Origin: an uncultured Ruminococcus sp.
GTDB lineage: Bacteria > Bacillota_A > Clostridia > Oscillospirales > Ruminococcaceae
Length of the DNA: 10,368 nt
Assembly (NCBI GenBank): GCA_946629405.1
Contig: CAMOXW010000196.1
Coordinates: 1 to 10,368 of the forward strand
Direction: 5' to 3'
Part shown: positions 5,107-10,368 of the stretch, piece after piece
Position numbering within the stretch: position 1 is the stretch's first letter
How the letters are laid out: each line of letters begins with the position of its first letter
Notes under the pieces: model-generated
Databases searched by the model: none
The model's input: the letters and a program-made list of their open reading frames with translations, nothing else
What the model was told of the DNA's origin: nothing
Translations under genes and position numbers: made by a program

Positions 5107-7452
5107 ATGGATAGAAATGTATTTATGGAGAAATTCACAGGCAGGCTGCCGAAGGACGTAAAGTCCGCGACCCCGCAGCAGCTCCACGCAGCCCTCGGTG
5201 ATACGGTCATGGAGATGTTTGCCGGCCGCTGGAGCGATGCGCGTCAGGAGCACCTGTCGAAGCGCCGTGCAGCCTATCTGTCGATGGAGTTCCTTGTAGG
5301 GCGCGCGGTGTTCAATAATCTGCTTGTTTTAGGCATTTACAAGGACGTTGAGAGCGTATTCTCAGAGCTTGGACTGAACCTTGCTGACCTTGAAGAAATA
5401 GAGGATGCAGCCCTCGGAAACGGCGGCCTCGGACGTCTTGCAGCGTGTTTCCTTGAAAGCGCGGCGACCCTCGGACTGCCTCTTGACGGCTACGGAATAC
5501 GCTACAAGTACGGACTTTTCAAACAGTCGATAGTTGACGGCTTCCAGAAGGAGGACATCGACGACTGGACGAAGTACGGCGACCCGTGGTCAGTGCGCTG
5601 CGAGGAGGACACCGTGCTGATAAACTACAGCGGTCAGACCGTAAAGGCAGTGCCGTATGATATGCCGATATTTGCCTATGGTACGCAGAATGTCGGCACA
5701 CTGCGTCTTTGGCAGGCTGAGCCGGTGAAGGAGTTTGACTTTGACACGTTCAACAAGCAGGACTACCTCGAGGCGTCAAAGGAGAAGATATACGCTGAGG
5801 ACATTTCGCGCGTGCTCTATCCCAATGACGATACAAACGAGGGCAAGAAGCTGCGTCTGAAGCAGCAGTATTTCTTTAGCTGTGCGTCATTGACGGACAT
5901 AATTAAGAAACACAAGGCACGCTTCGGGACTCTTGATAACCTTGCTGACTATATTTCTGTTCAGCTCAACGATACTCACCCCGTAATATCTGTCCCTGAG
6001 CTCATCCGTCAGCTTGTTGACAACGAGGGCTGGACCTTTGAAAAAGCGCTTGAGACCGCAAAAAAAGTCTTCAACTATACAAATCATACCGTTATGCAGG
6101 AAGCTCTTGAAAAGTGGTGGACAGGACTTGTTCAGGAGGTGCTTCCGCGCATATATGAGATAATAATCCAGATAAACGAGGAGCTCATAGCCGAACTGTA
6201 CGCCCGTGGAGAACAGCGCAGCAGGATAGACCGCGTGAAGATAATCAAGGGCGAGCTGATCCATATGGCGGACATGGCTTGCTATGCCTCCAGCCATATA
6301 AACGGTGTTGCCGAGATACACACGCAGATACTCAAGGACACCGTACTCGCGGACTGGTTCAGCATTTGCCCTGAGCGCTTCCTCAATGAGACAAACGGCA
6401 TAACTCAGCGCCGCTGGCTCGCGCTGTGCAATATGGAGCTTTCGGAGCTTATCACCGGGCTACTCGGCAGCAGCGGCTGGATGACAGAACTTGACAGGCT
6501 CAGGGAGCTTGAGAAGTATGCCGACGACGAGACAGTGCTCCGCCGCTTCATCAGTATCAAGCAGAGTAAGAAGGAGCAGCTTGCGGACTTCATCCGGGAG
6601 CGCGAGGGAGTGGATATCGACCCGAATTCAGTATTCGATATCCAGATAAAGCGTCTGCATGAGTACAAGCGCCAGCTCCTCAACGCTTTCTCGATACTGT
6701 GGATATACTACGGCATCAAGGACGGAACAATTACCGGGGTTACGCCGACGACTTTCATTTTCGGGGCGAAATCGGCACCGGGCTACCGCCGTGCTAAGGC
6801 TATAATCAAGTACATCAACGAGATAGGGCGGATTGTTTCCTCTGACCCCGACACGAGGGATCTGCTGAAAGTTGTATTCGTGCAGAATTACAACGTTTCC
6901 TACGCGGAGAAACTTGTTGCTGCGGCTGATGTTTCCGAGCAGATATCCACCGCCGGAACAGAGGCGAGCGGCACCGGAAATATGAAGCTCATGCTCAACG
7001 GTGCGGTAACTCTCGGAACTTTTGACGGAGCGAATATCGAGATAGTCCGGGAGGCAGGCGAGGAGAACAACTACATCTTCGGCGCGAAGGTCGAGGAGCT
7101 TGAAAAGATCGTTCCCGGGTACGACAGCCGCAGGGTATTTGCTGAAAATAAGCGTATAAAGAAGGTAGTATCGTCGCTCATTGACGGCACAGTTTCCGAT
7201 GGCGGCAGCGGAGATTTCCGTGAGCTTTATATGTCTCTGCTTGACGGTGCGAGCTGGCACAAGCCGGACAATTACTATCTGCTCGGCGATATCGAGGACT
7301 ATGTTGCCACAAAGCTTCGCTGCTGCGGTGACTATTCAGCGGACCGACTTGCATTTGCGAGAAAGCAGTGGCTGAATATGTGCAATGCCGGAAAGTTCAG
7401 CTCCGACCGCACAATTGCGGACTATGCTGCCAACATCTGGAAGATAAAGTAA
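5107..7452 (+). CDS. glgP: Glycogen/alpha-glucan phosphorylase (GT35), 781 aa
   Basis: The enzyme splits alpha-1,4-glucan chains from the non-reducing end with phosphate, giving glucose-1-phosphate; it uses pyridoxal phosphate and is cytoplasmic. Seen: AAYLSMEFLVGR and the glycine-rich ALGNGGLGRLAACFLES near the N-terminus, the YGIRYKYGLFKQ segment, QLNDTHP, KRLHEYKRQLLN, and the family signature EASGTGNMKLMLNG, whose Lys627 is the PLP-linked lysine. The length is near the low end of the family's usual 780-850 residues and nothing central is missing. Two ATGs are possible: 5107 has GGAG (5094-5097) 9 nt upstream, while 5092 has no ribosome binding site, so 5107 is preferred (the difference is five residues). 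It is translated from the malQ transcript. It lacks the extended N-terminal regulatory portion of animal enzymes, so allosteric control cannot be assumed. No other glg genes (glgA, B, C) occur in the window. Confidence 0.97.
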   Translation: MDRNVFMEKFTGRLPKDVKSATPQQLHAALGDTVMEMFAGRWSDARQEHLSKRRAAYLSMEFLVGRAVFNNLLVLGIYKDVESVFSELGLNLADLEEIEDAALGNGGLGRLAACFLESAATLGLPLDGYGIRYKYGLFKQSIVDGFQKEDIDDWTKYGDPWSVRCEEDTVLINYSGQTVKAVPYDMPIFAYGTQNVGTLRLWQAEPVKEFDFDTFNKQDYLEASKEKIYAEDISRVLYPNDDTNEGKKLRLKQQYFFSCASLTDIIKKHKARFGTLDNLADYISVQLNDTHPVISVPELIRQLVDNEGWTFEKALETAKKVFNYTNHTVMQEALEKWWTGLVQEVLPRIYEIIIQINEELIAELYARGEQRSRIDRVKIIKGELIHMADMACYASSHINGVAEIHTQILKDTVLADWFSICPERFLNETNGITQRRWLALCNMELSELITGLLGSSGWMTELDRLRELEKYADDETVLRRFISIKQSKKEQLADFIREREGVDIDPNSVFDIQIKRLHEYKRQLLNAFSILWIYYGIKDGTITGVTPTTFIFGAKSAPGYRRAKAIIKYINEIGRIVSSDPDTRDLLKVVFVQNYNVSYAEKLVAAADVSEQISTAGTEASGTGNMKLMLNGAVTLGTFDGANIEIVREAGEENNYIFGAKVEELEKIVPGYDSRRVFAENKRIKKVVSSLIDGTVSDGGSGDFRELYMSLLDGASWHKPDNYYLLGDIEDYVATKLRCCGDYSADRLAFARKQWLNMCNAGKFSSDRTIADYAANIWKIK

Positions 7453-7473
7453 AGCTGCCGATCGGCATATACA

Positions 7474-7505
7474 GCAAAAAACGGCTGTCCATCAAGGACA
7501 GCCGT
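7474..7505 (-). terminator. Rho-independent terminator at the glgP / RING-protein convergent junction
   Basis: A perfect 10-bp stem ACGGCTGTCC/GGACAGCCGT (7481-7490 with 7496-7505) closes a 5-nt loop. The A-run at 7475-7480 becomes a T-run on the minus strand, so it is a full terminator for the gene ending at 7512. On the plus strand the stem lacks a T-tract and can only partly stop glgP transcripts. Confidence 0.85.
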
Positions 7506-7511
7506 GATTCA

Positions 7512-8453
7512 TTATGAATAGAGCAGCTTTGCGCCGGCATAAACAAAAGCAAGACCTATCGCGCCCATTATGAGGGTGATATAGATTATGTTTACGGGCT
7601 TGACGCCGCCTGCCGCCATGAGCTTTTCAGCGGCGGGAGGAGTGGAGGACTGCGATTTTATGCGTCTGAGCGACTTCATGGTGTACCGGTAGTACAGCCA
7701 GTTTCCGAGGAGGCAGAAGGCGATGCTAACGCCCCAGTTGATGACCGTGAAGTAAGAATCGAGAGTTTCGAGGCGGGACTGGTGGTCATAGATAGCGGAG
7801 AGGAACTTTTCGGTGGTACTGTTAGTTGGGATCTGCTTATCTACGGTCAGGAAAAGCTCCGGCATACCGAGCAGGATCTTGATGATCGCGGAAATGACAG
7901 CCCAGCCCCACATTTTACGGTTTGCAAAATAAAAATATGGGAATAACAGGCAGGAGAGGTTGAAGGAAAGCTTTGAGCCGAAGTCCTTCATATGCTTGAA
8001 TATCGGGATATAGTAGATAGTGTTCGCGCAGACGAACTGGGAGACCTCCCTGAGGGTAGCACCGCCCATATTTTCCTCGGGGTCGAAGCCGAGGTACGGC
8101 TTGACGTTCTCGAATTCGCTGTCGATGTATTCGGCGAACGGGTCGGGCTGTTCACCGTTTCCGAGGTCAGCGCCGCATTTTTCACATTTTTCGGCATCTT
8201 TGGGGTTAAGAGCCTGACACTCCGGGCAGATGATGTTATCATCCTCGGCAGGCGCGGGCTTGTCCGGGAAGCTTATCACGCCGCTGGGACGCCATTTGTC
8301 ACCGCTTGCGTGGAGAGCGATATTAGCGCATCTGCCGAGCTTCATGTAGCAGTCTCTGTGGTGAGGTGAGCCGCACTCCGGGCAGACAACGATGTCGTCA
8401 TCGGCGGTAAAGGCCTCGCCGCAGGCGGTACATTTTTCGCCCTTATATTTCAT
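7512..8453 (-). CDS. Membrane protein with N-terminal RING-like finger and zinc ribbon, 313 aa
   Basis: Domains in order: a prokaryotic RING-finger-type zinc cluster (residues ~8-44: Cys8, Cys11, Cys24, Cys27, His31/His32, Cys35, Cys42; compare Pfam Prok-RING_1, PF14446); a four-Cys zinc ribbon CPEC...CEKCG (Cys76, Cys79, Cys90, Cys93); an acidic linker; a DUF2628-like region (ANTIYYIPIFKHM to FFYFANRKMWGW-like) with hydrophobic segments at ~163-177 and ~183-200; and two further TM segments at ~243-262 and ~289-311. It is thus an inner-membrane protein with zinc-binding modules probably in the cytoplasm. Its function is unknown; a role in ubiquitin-like conjugation is not shown by anything here. 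Start ATG (8451-8453) is chosen over the ATG nine codons upstream because GGAGG (8460-8464) lies 6 nt before it and the predicted transcript begins at about 8479, inside that upstream codon. The terminator at 7474-7505 ends the unit. It appears monocistronic. Confidence 0.88.
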   Translation of the reverse strand: MKYKGEKCTACGEAFTADDDIVVCPECGSPHHRDCYMKLGRCANIALHASGDKWRPSGVISFPDKPAPAEDDNIICPECQALNPKDAEKCEKCGADLGNGEQPDPFAEYIDSEFENVKPYLGFDPEENMGGATLREVSQFVCANTIYYIPIFKHMKDFGSKLSFNLSCLLFPYFYFANRKMWGWAVISAIIKILLGMPELFLTVDKQIPTNSTTEKFLSAIYDHQSRLETLDSYFTVINWGVSIAFCLLGNWLYYRYTMKSLRRIKSQSSTPPAAEKLMAAGGVKPVNIIYITLIMGAIGLAFVYAGAKLLYS

Positions 8454-8485
8454 TATATCCCTCCGCTCATTATTACTCATTTTTT

Positions 8486-8515
8486 ATTATACCACTTATA
8501 GGGGTGGAAAATCAA
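8486..8515 (-). promoter_or_regulatory. Promoter of the RING/zinc-ribbon membrane protein gene
   Basis: On the minus strand the -10 TATAAT (8486-8491) is perfect and the -35 TTGATT (8510-8515) matches four of six positions, with an 18-bp spacer. Transcription would start near 8479, about 26 nt before the chosen ATG, leaving room for the ribosome binding site. Confidence 0.65.
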
Positions 8516-8632
8516 GTGTTTTTTGAAAAATTAGTGGTCAGTGCAGGAAACGACGGCATATTGCCTGCTGCAAAGACGCTGACAAGTGCTCGTTGTTTCG
8601 GGCTTTGTGCCGATAAAAACGACGGGAAATAG
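8516..8632. other. Intergenic stretch without recognised gene
   Basis: No ORF with a ribosome binding site was found. AAACGACGG occurs twice (near 8547 and 8617). A short hairpin GGCA-TAT-TGCC lies near 8554-8564. TTTTTATCG on the minus strand (near 8610-8618) resembles the half-site of the dyads upstream of the DUF2975 gene. No clear terminator for the XRE gene is visible. Confidence 0.35.
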
Positions 8633-8696
8633 CGAAAGCTTCGCCTTGACAATTCTGCTGGCATGGTGTATAATGTCACAGAAGGCGAAGCTATCG
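8633..8696. repeat. 15-bp inverted repeats bracketing a consensus promoter (possible invertible promoter)
   Basis: The left arm CGAAAGCTTCGCCTT (8633-8647) and the right arm AAGGCGAAGCTATCG (8682-8696) are reverse complements at 14 of 15 positions, the inner 11 perfectly. They enclose 34 bp holding most of a promoter. The left arm's last TT is the start of the -35 TTGACA, so flipping the enclosed segment would rebuild TTGACA-17-TATAAT on the opposite strand. Alternatives are an operator with widely spaced half sites or a small repetitive element. No recombinase gene is present in the window. Confidence 0.6.
8646..8674 (+). promoter_or_regulatory. Consensus sigma-A promoter facing into the XRE gene in antisense
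   Basis: TTGACA (8646-8651), 17-bp spacer, TATAAT (8669-8674): a perfect match in both boxes and in spacing. Transcription would begin near 8681 and run antisense through the XRE gene and towards the DUF2975 gene. The only ORF right after it (ATG 8700, 19 codons) has no ribosome binding site. Confidence 0.75.
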
Positions 8697-8710
8697 TATA
8701 TGGGTGTGTG

Positions 8711-8929
8711 TCAGGAATTTACATCATCGGGGGAGTATTCAAGGATATCTCCGGGCTGACACTGGAGTACACGGCAGATCGCGTCGAGGGTCGAGAAGCG
8801 TATCGCGCTGACCTTGCCGGTTTTGAGCTTTGAGAGGTTGACATTACTTACCCCGACTTGTTCGCTGAGTTCGTTGAGGCTCATTTTCCGGTCAGCCATG
8901 ACGCGGTCGAGCCTTAGGATTATTGCCAT
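8711..8929 (-). CDS. XRE-family HTH regulator (YozG-like), 72 aa
   Basis: A compact DNA-binding protein consisting of one Cro/C1-type helix-turn-helix domain. Seen: LNELSEQVGVSNVNLSKLKTGK (about residues 18-39, the HTH core), then IRFSTLDAICRVLQCQPGDILEY, the usual C-terminal helices of this family. It lacks any effector domain. In Bacillus and clostridia such small regulators (YozG type) are encoded next to DUF2975 membrane proteins (YoaS type), exactly the arrangement here. The DUF2975 gene ends 9 nt before this ATG, and a long ribosome binding site GAGGTGAT (8933-8940, minus strand) overlaps its stop codon, so the two are probably translationally coupled. A likely target is the dyad-rich region upstream of the operon (9674-9779); that is inference. 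The membrane partner may modulate it. Confidence 0.93.
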   Translation of the reverse strand: MAIILRLDRVMADRKMSLNELSEQVGVSNVNLSKLKTGKVSAIRFSTLDAICRVLQCQPGDILEYSPDDVNS

Positions 8930-8938
8930 AAGATCACC

Positions 8939-9604
8939 TCACACAGTTTCATCAGCTTCATTCTGAAGCTCTGCACCGTACTTAAAGAGGCTGATGAACA
9001 TGAACAGAAGGAGAAGCGGGATCAGGATACCTGTTCCCAAGCCATCAGTAAAGAGCGAGACAATGCCGAGCGGTATGAGGGACTTGCCGAAGCTTGTGAG
9101 CTTAGTGATAATCTCGTCACTGAACGGAGTGCTGCAAGTCTGAAACGCCTTAGCGAGCTTTATGCCGAACATTAGTGCAACGAAAGCTGCCGCGATGAAA
9201 AGCTCTGAGATAATGAGCTTTTTAATGACGAGGGAGCGTATCTCCTTGCCGGTGATCTCCTCGGAATCGCCGTCAATGGTGAGAGTGCTTGTGGTATTGC
9301 TGATCTTGTGGGTCTTGGTGTAGATATCGAATGCGAAGTTCGCGATATCCGTGCTGAACTTCTTGTTATTGAGCTTCAGGTCAGAATTTGAGCTGTCGAA
9401 GTCCTTGGTATTGTAGTCAACATCGACGTGGAAAGACGGCCTTACTCGGATATCCTCGAGCGGGGCAGCCATTACGAAAACTATGACGGCAGCGATAGCG
9501 ATGAATCCAAGCACAAAGAATACCTGCATTATCCTCATGATGATCTTCATGATCTTGCCGATGCGGTTGATGTTCCTGATGTTTTTGTTAGTTGATTTTT
9601 CCAT
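8939..9604 (-). CDS. DUF2975 membrane protein (YoaS-like), 221 aa
   Basis: An integral membrane protein partnered with the XRE regulator. Hydrophobic segments are seen at about residues 22-47, 128-150 and 172-208 (the last probably two helices, around a Gly-rich turn). Residues ~50-127 form a polar loop rich in Asp, Asn, Ser and Thr, probably outside the membrane. The segment AFQTCSTPFSDEIITKLTSFGKSLIP before the last helices is the typical DUF2975 motif. At 221 aa it is longer than the common ~160 aa members because of that large loop. The start is supported by GGAGG (9611-9615, minus strand) 6 nt upstream. The pair has the look of a membrane sensor and its regulator, but no function is established for the family. 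Confidence 0.9.
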   Translation of the reverse strand: MEKSTNKNIRNINRIGKIMKIIMRIMQVFFVLGFIAIAAVIVFVMAAPLEDIRVRPSFHVDVDYNTKDFDSSNSDLKLNNKKFSTDIANFAFDIYTKTHKISNTTSTLTIDGDSEEITGKEIRSLVIKKLIISELFIAAAFVALMFGIKLAKAFQTCSTPFSDEIITKLTSFGKSLIPLGIVSLFTDGLGTGILIPLLLLFMFISLFKYGAELQNEADETV

Positions 9605-9620
9605 AATAAACCTCCATTCT

Positions 9621-9637
9621 GAAAGCTTTGCGCTTTC
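9621..9637 (-). promoter_or_regulatory. Small hairpin in the leader of the DUF2975-XRE transcript
   Basis: GAAAGC (9621-9626) and GCTTTC (9632-9637) form a 6-bp stem with a 5-nt loop, in the predicted 5' leader and just upstream of the GGAGG ribosome binding site. No T-tract follows on the minus strand. Its function is unknown. Confidence 0.3.
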
Positions 9638-9650
9638 CTTTCATGAGCTT

Positions 9651-9679
9651 ATGATACCACACTGATTAGCGTTTGTCAA
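9651..9679 (-). promoter_or_regulatory. Promoter of the DUF2975-XRE operon
   Basis: On the minus strand the -35 TTGACA (9674-9679) is perfect, the -10 TATCAT (9651-9656) matches five of six, and the spacer is 17 bp. Transcription should start near 9644, giving a leader of about 40 nt. Confidence 0.75.
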
Positions 9680-9685
9680 TGATTT

Positions 9686-9704
9686 TTTATCGAAAAACGA
9701 TAAA
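9686..9704. promoter_or_regulatory. Dyad 1 (TTTATCG-N5-CGATAAA), likely operator
   Basis: Perfect 7-bp arms (9686-9692 and 9698-9704) flank five A's. The dyad starts 6 bp upstream of the -35 box of the DUF2975-XRE promoter, a good place for the XRE regulator to act. A related dyad lies at 9762-9779. Confidence 0.55.
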
Positions 9705-9715
9705 TTTGTAACGTG

Positions 9716-9730
9716 ATACAATAATTGTAT
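9716..9730. promoter_or_regulatory. 15-bp palindrome ATACAATAATTGTAT
   Basis: Perfect 7-bp arms around a single central A, midway between the two TATCG dyads. Its right arm is part of the first TTGTATATG repeat (9725-9733, repeated at 9745-9753). It could be an operator or merely part of the smpB promoter. Confidence 0.4.
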
Positions 9731-9753
9731 ATGGCGTGATATGCTTGTATATG
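9725..9753 (+). promoter_or_regulatory. Candidate smpB promoter
   Basis: TTGTAT (9725-9730) and TATATG (9748-9753) are separated by 17 bp. Both boxes are imperfect and fall on the two copies of the repeat TTGTATATG, so the match may be fortuitous. No better promoter was seen between 9705 and 9798. Confidence 0.3.
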
Positions 9754-9761
9754 CAATTTGC

Positions 9762-9779
9762 ACGATAATTTTTTATCGT
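9762..9779. promoter_or_regulatory. Dyad 2 (ACGATAA-N4-TTATCGT)
   Basis: Perfect 7-bp arms (9762-9768 and 9773-9779) flank four T's. It contains the same half-site as dyad 1 but in the opposite arrangement (CGATAA first), and lies between the candidate smpB promoter and the smpB ribosome binding site. It could be a second site for the same regulator or an RNA hairpin in the smpB leader. Confidence 0.5.
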
Positions 9780-9812
9780 TAAACATTAAATTACACTGAA
9801 GGAGATGATAAT

Positions 9813-10277
9813 ATGAGATCAAAGGGAACCAAGACCATTGCTGAAAACAGAAAGGCAAGGCATGATTATTTCGTCCTCGAGACCTATGAAGCCGGCATTG
9901 AACTGGTCGGAACGGAGGTGAAGTCCATTCGTCAGGGCACAGTGAACCTCAAGGATAGCTGGTGTTCGATAGACAAGGGCGAGCTTTTCGTGCGGGGGAT
10001 GCACATCTCACCCTATGAGAAGGGGAATATCTTCAACCGCGACCCTCTCAGGATAAGAAAGCTGCTCATGCACAAGCGCGAGATAAACAAGCTCTACGGA
10101 ACACTCAAACAGGAGGGATTGTCACTTATCCCGCTGAGCCTCTATTTCAAGGACTCAAAGGTCAAGGTGCAGCTCGGACTGTGCAAGGGCAAAAAGCTCT
10201 ACGACAAGCGCGACGACGCTGCAAAGCGTGACGCAAAACGTGAGATAGACCGTAATATGAAGATAAGGAATCAGTGA
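9813..10277 (+). CDS. smpB: SsrA-binding protein SmpB, 154 aa
   Basis: SmpB binds tmRNA (SsrA) and delivers it to stalled ribosomes for trans-translation, which tags the unfinished peptide for degradation and frees the ribosome. The full-length protein is seen with its conserved segments: [97 protein letters not shown], and the basic tail [13 protein letters not shown] that enters the ribosome's empty mRNA channel. The length is the family norm (about 150-160). The start ATG 9813 has AAGGAG (9799-9804) 8 nt upstream. It is transcribed divergently from the DUF2975-XRE operon. In many Firmicutes ssrA lies close by; none is visible in this window, though a strong promoter follows at 10321. Confidence 0.98.
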   Translation: MRSKGTKTIAENRKARHDYFVLETYEAGIELVGTEVKSIRQGTVNLKDSWCSIDKGELFVRGMHISPYEKGNIFNRDPLRIRKLLMHKREINKLYGTLKQEGLSLIPLSLYFKDSKVKVQLGLCKGKKLYDKRDDAAKRDAKREIDRNMKIRNQ

Positions 10278-10280
10278 GGT

Positions 10281-10317
10281 TGCATTTCGTGCCACATATG
10301 TGCATTTCGTGCCACAT
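10281..10317 (+). repeat. Two 17-bp direct repeats upstream of a promoter (probable activator sites)
   Basis: TGCATTTCGTGCCACAT occurs at 10281-10297 and again at 10301-10317 with no mismatch, a 20-bp period (about two helical turns), and ends 3 bp before the -35 box at 10321. Paired direct repeats hugging a -35 box are typical of response-regulator (for example LytTR-type) activator sites; the exact regulator is not identifiable here. Confidence 0.75.
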
Positions 10318-10320
10318 CTA

Positions 10321-10349
10321 TTGACAAAACATACATTCTTTGTTATAAT
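10321..10349 (+). promoter_or_regulatory. Consensus sigma-A promoter for a gene beyond the window
   Basis: TTGACA (10321-10326), 17-bp spacer, TATAAT (10344-10349), perfect in both boxes. Transcription would start near 10356. Nothing downstream is visible; ssrA or a response-regulator target gene are both possible. Confidence 0.85.
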
Positions 10350-10368
10350 AAATGTGTCCTCAATAACC

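Noticed and set aside
4354..5253. 299-codon minus-strand open frame across malQ and the glgP start
   Set aside because: It is antisense to two conserved enzymes with intact catalytic motifs; its openness follows from codon bias of the coding strand.
6628..7260. 210-codon minus-strand open frame inside glgP
   Set aside because: It covers the PLP-lysine signature region of glgP, has no ribosome binding site and no recognisable product.
8700..8759. Nineteen-codon ORF just after the plus-strand promoter at 8646
   Set aside because: It has no ribosome binding site, lies antisense to the 3' end of the XRE gene and shows no peptide features such as a leader or toxin-like hydrophobic stretch.
9705..9812. 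Riboswitch in front of smpB
   Set aside because: The dyads are short, AT-rich and separate, with no multi-helix conserved core; DNA operator sites explain them better.

Overview
The window looks like a chromosomal segment of a low-to-moderate GC Firmicute, most likely a Ruminococcus-type member of the Oscillospiraceae. The reasons are strong AGGAGG-type ribosome binding sites, consensus sigma-A promoters, a sporulation-type small protein of the Cse60 kind, a CmpB-like membrane protein, a YoaS/YozG-like DUF2975 + XRE pair, and glycogen genes of clostridial type. The taxon is an inference from family content; no rRNA or other marker is present. No IS element, prophage, CRISPR array, tRNA or rRNA gene was recognised.

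Layout. 1-2523 (+): the 3' end of a phenylacetate-CoA ligase (paaK-like), a small Cse60-like protein, a secreted lipoprotein of unknown function, and a tandem-ACT-domain protein. Each has its own good ribosome binding site, and paaK-like plus ACT is a familiar pairing. 2571-3124 (+): a self-contained unit with consensus promoter, coiled-coil/zinc-ribbon protein and rho-independent terminator. 3160-3540 (-): a four-TM CmpB-like membrane protein. 3607-7452 (+): a glycogen/maltodextrin operon, malQ (4-alpha-glucanotransferase) then glgP (glycogen phosphorylase). Both enzymes keep their catalytic residues. Together they degrade alpha-glucans: GlgP releases glucose-1-phosphate from chain ends, and MalQ rebuilds short maltodextrins into chains long enough for GlgP. 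7512-8453 (-): a membrane protein with an N-terminal RING-like zinc finger and a second zinc ribbon, with a terminator shared at the convergent junction with glgP. 8711-9604 (-): a DUF2975 membrane protein and its translationally coupled XRE regulator. 9813-10277 (+): smpB, the tmRNA-binding protein of trans-translation. The window ends with a consensus promoter preceded by two 17-bp direct repeats, driving a gene beyond the edge.

The coding content is mostly ordinary; the unusual signals are non-coding. (1) At 8633-8696 a consensus promoter with no gene downstream on its own strand is bracketed by 15-bp inverted repeats (14/15 matching). Its arms end in the TT of the -35 box, so inversion would recreate the same promoter facing the other way: a candidate miniature invertible promoter, and in the orientation shown a source of RNA antisense to the XRE/DUF2975 genes. 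(2) The divergent 9605-9812 region contains two TTATCG/CGATAA dyads in opposite arrangement, another palindrome and a 20-bp-period direct repeat, probably the operator region of the XRE protein. (3) The 10281-10317 direct repeats lie two helical turns apart, 3 bp from a -35 box, as expected of an activator-controlled promoter.
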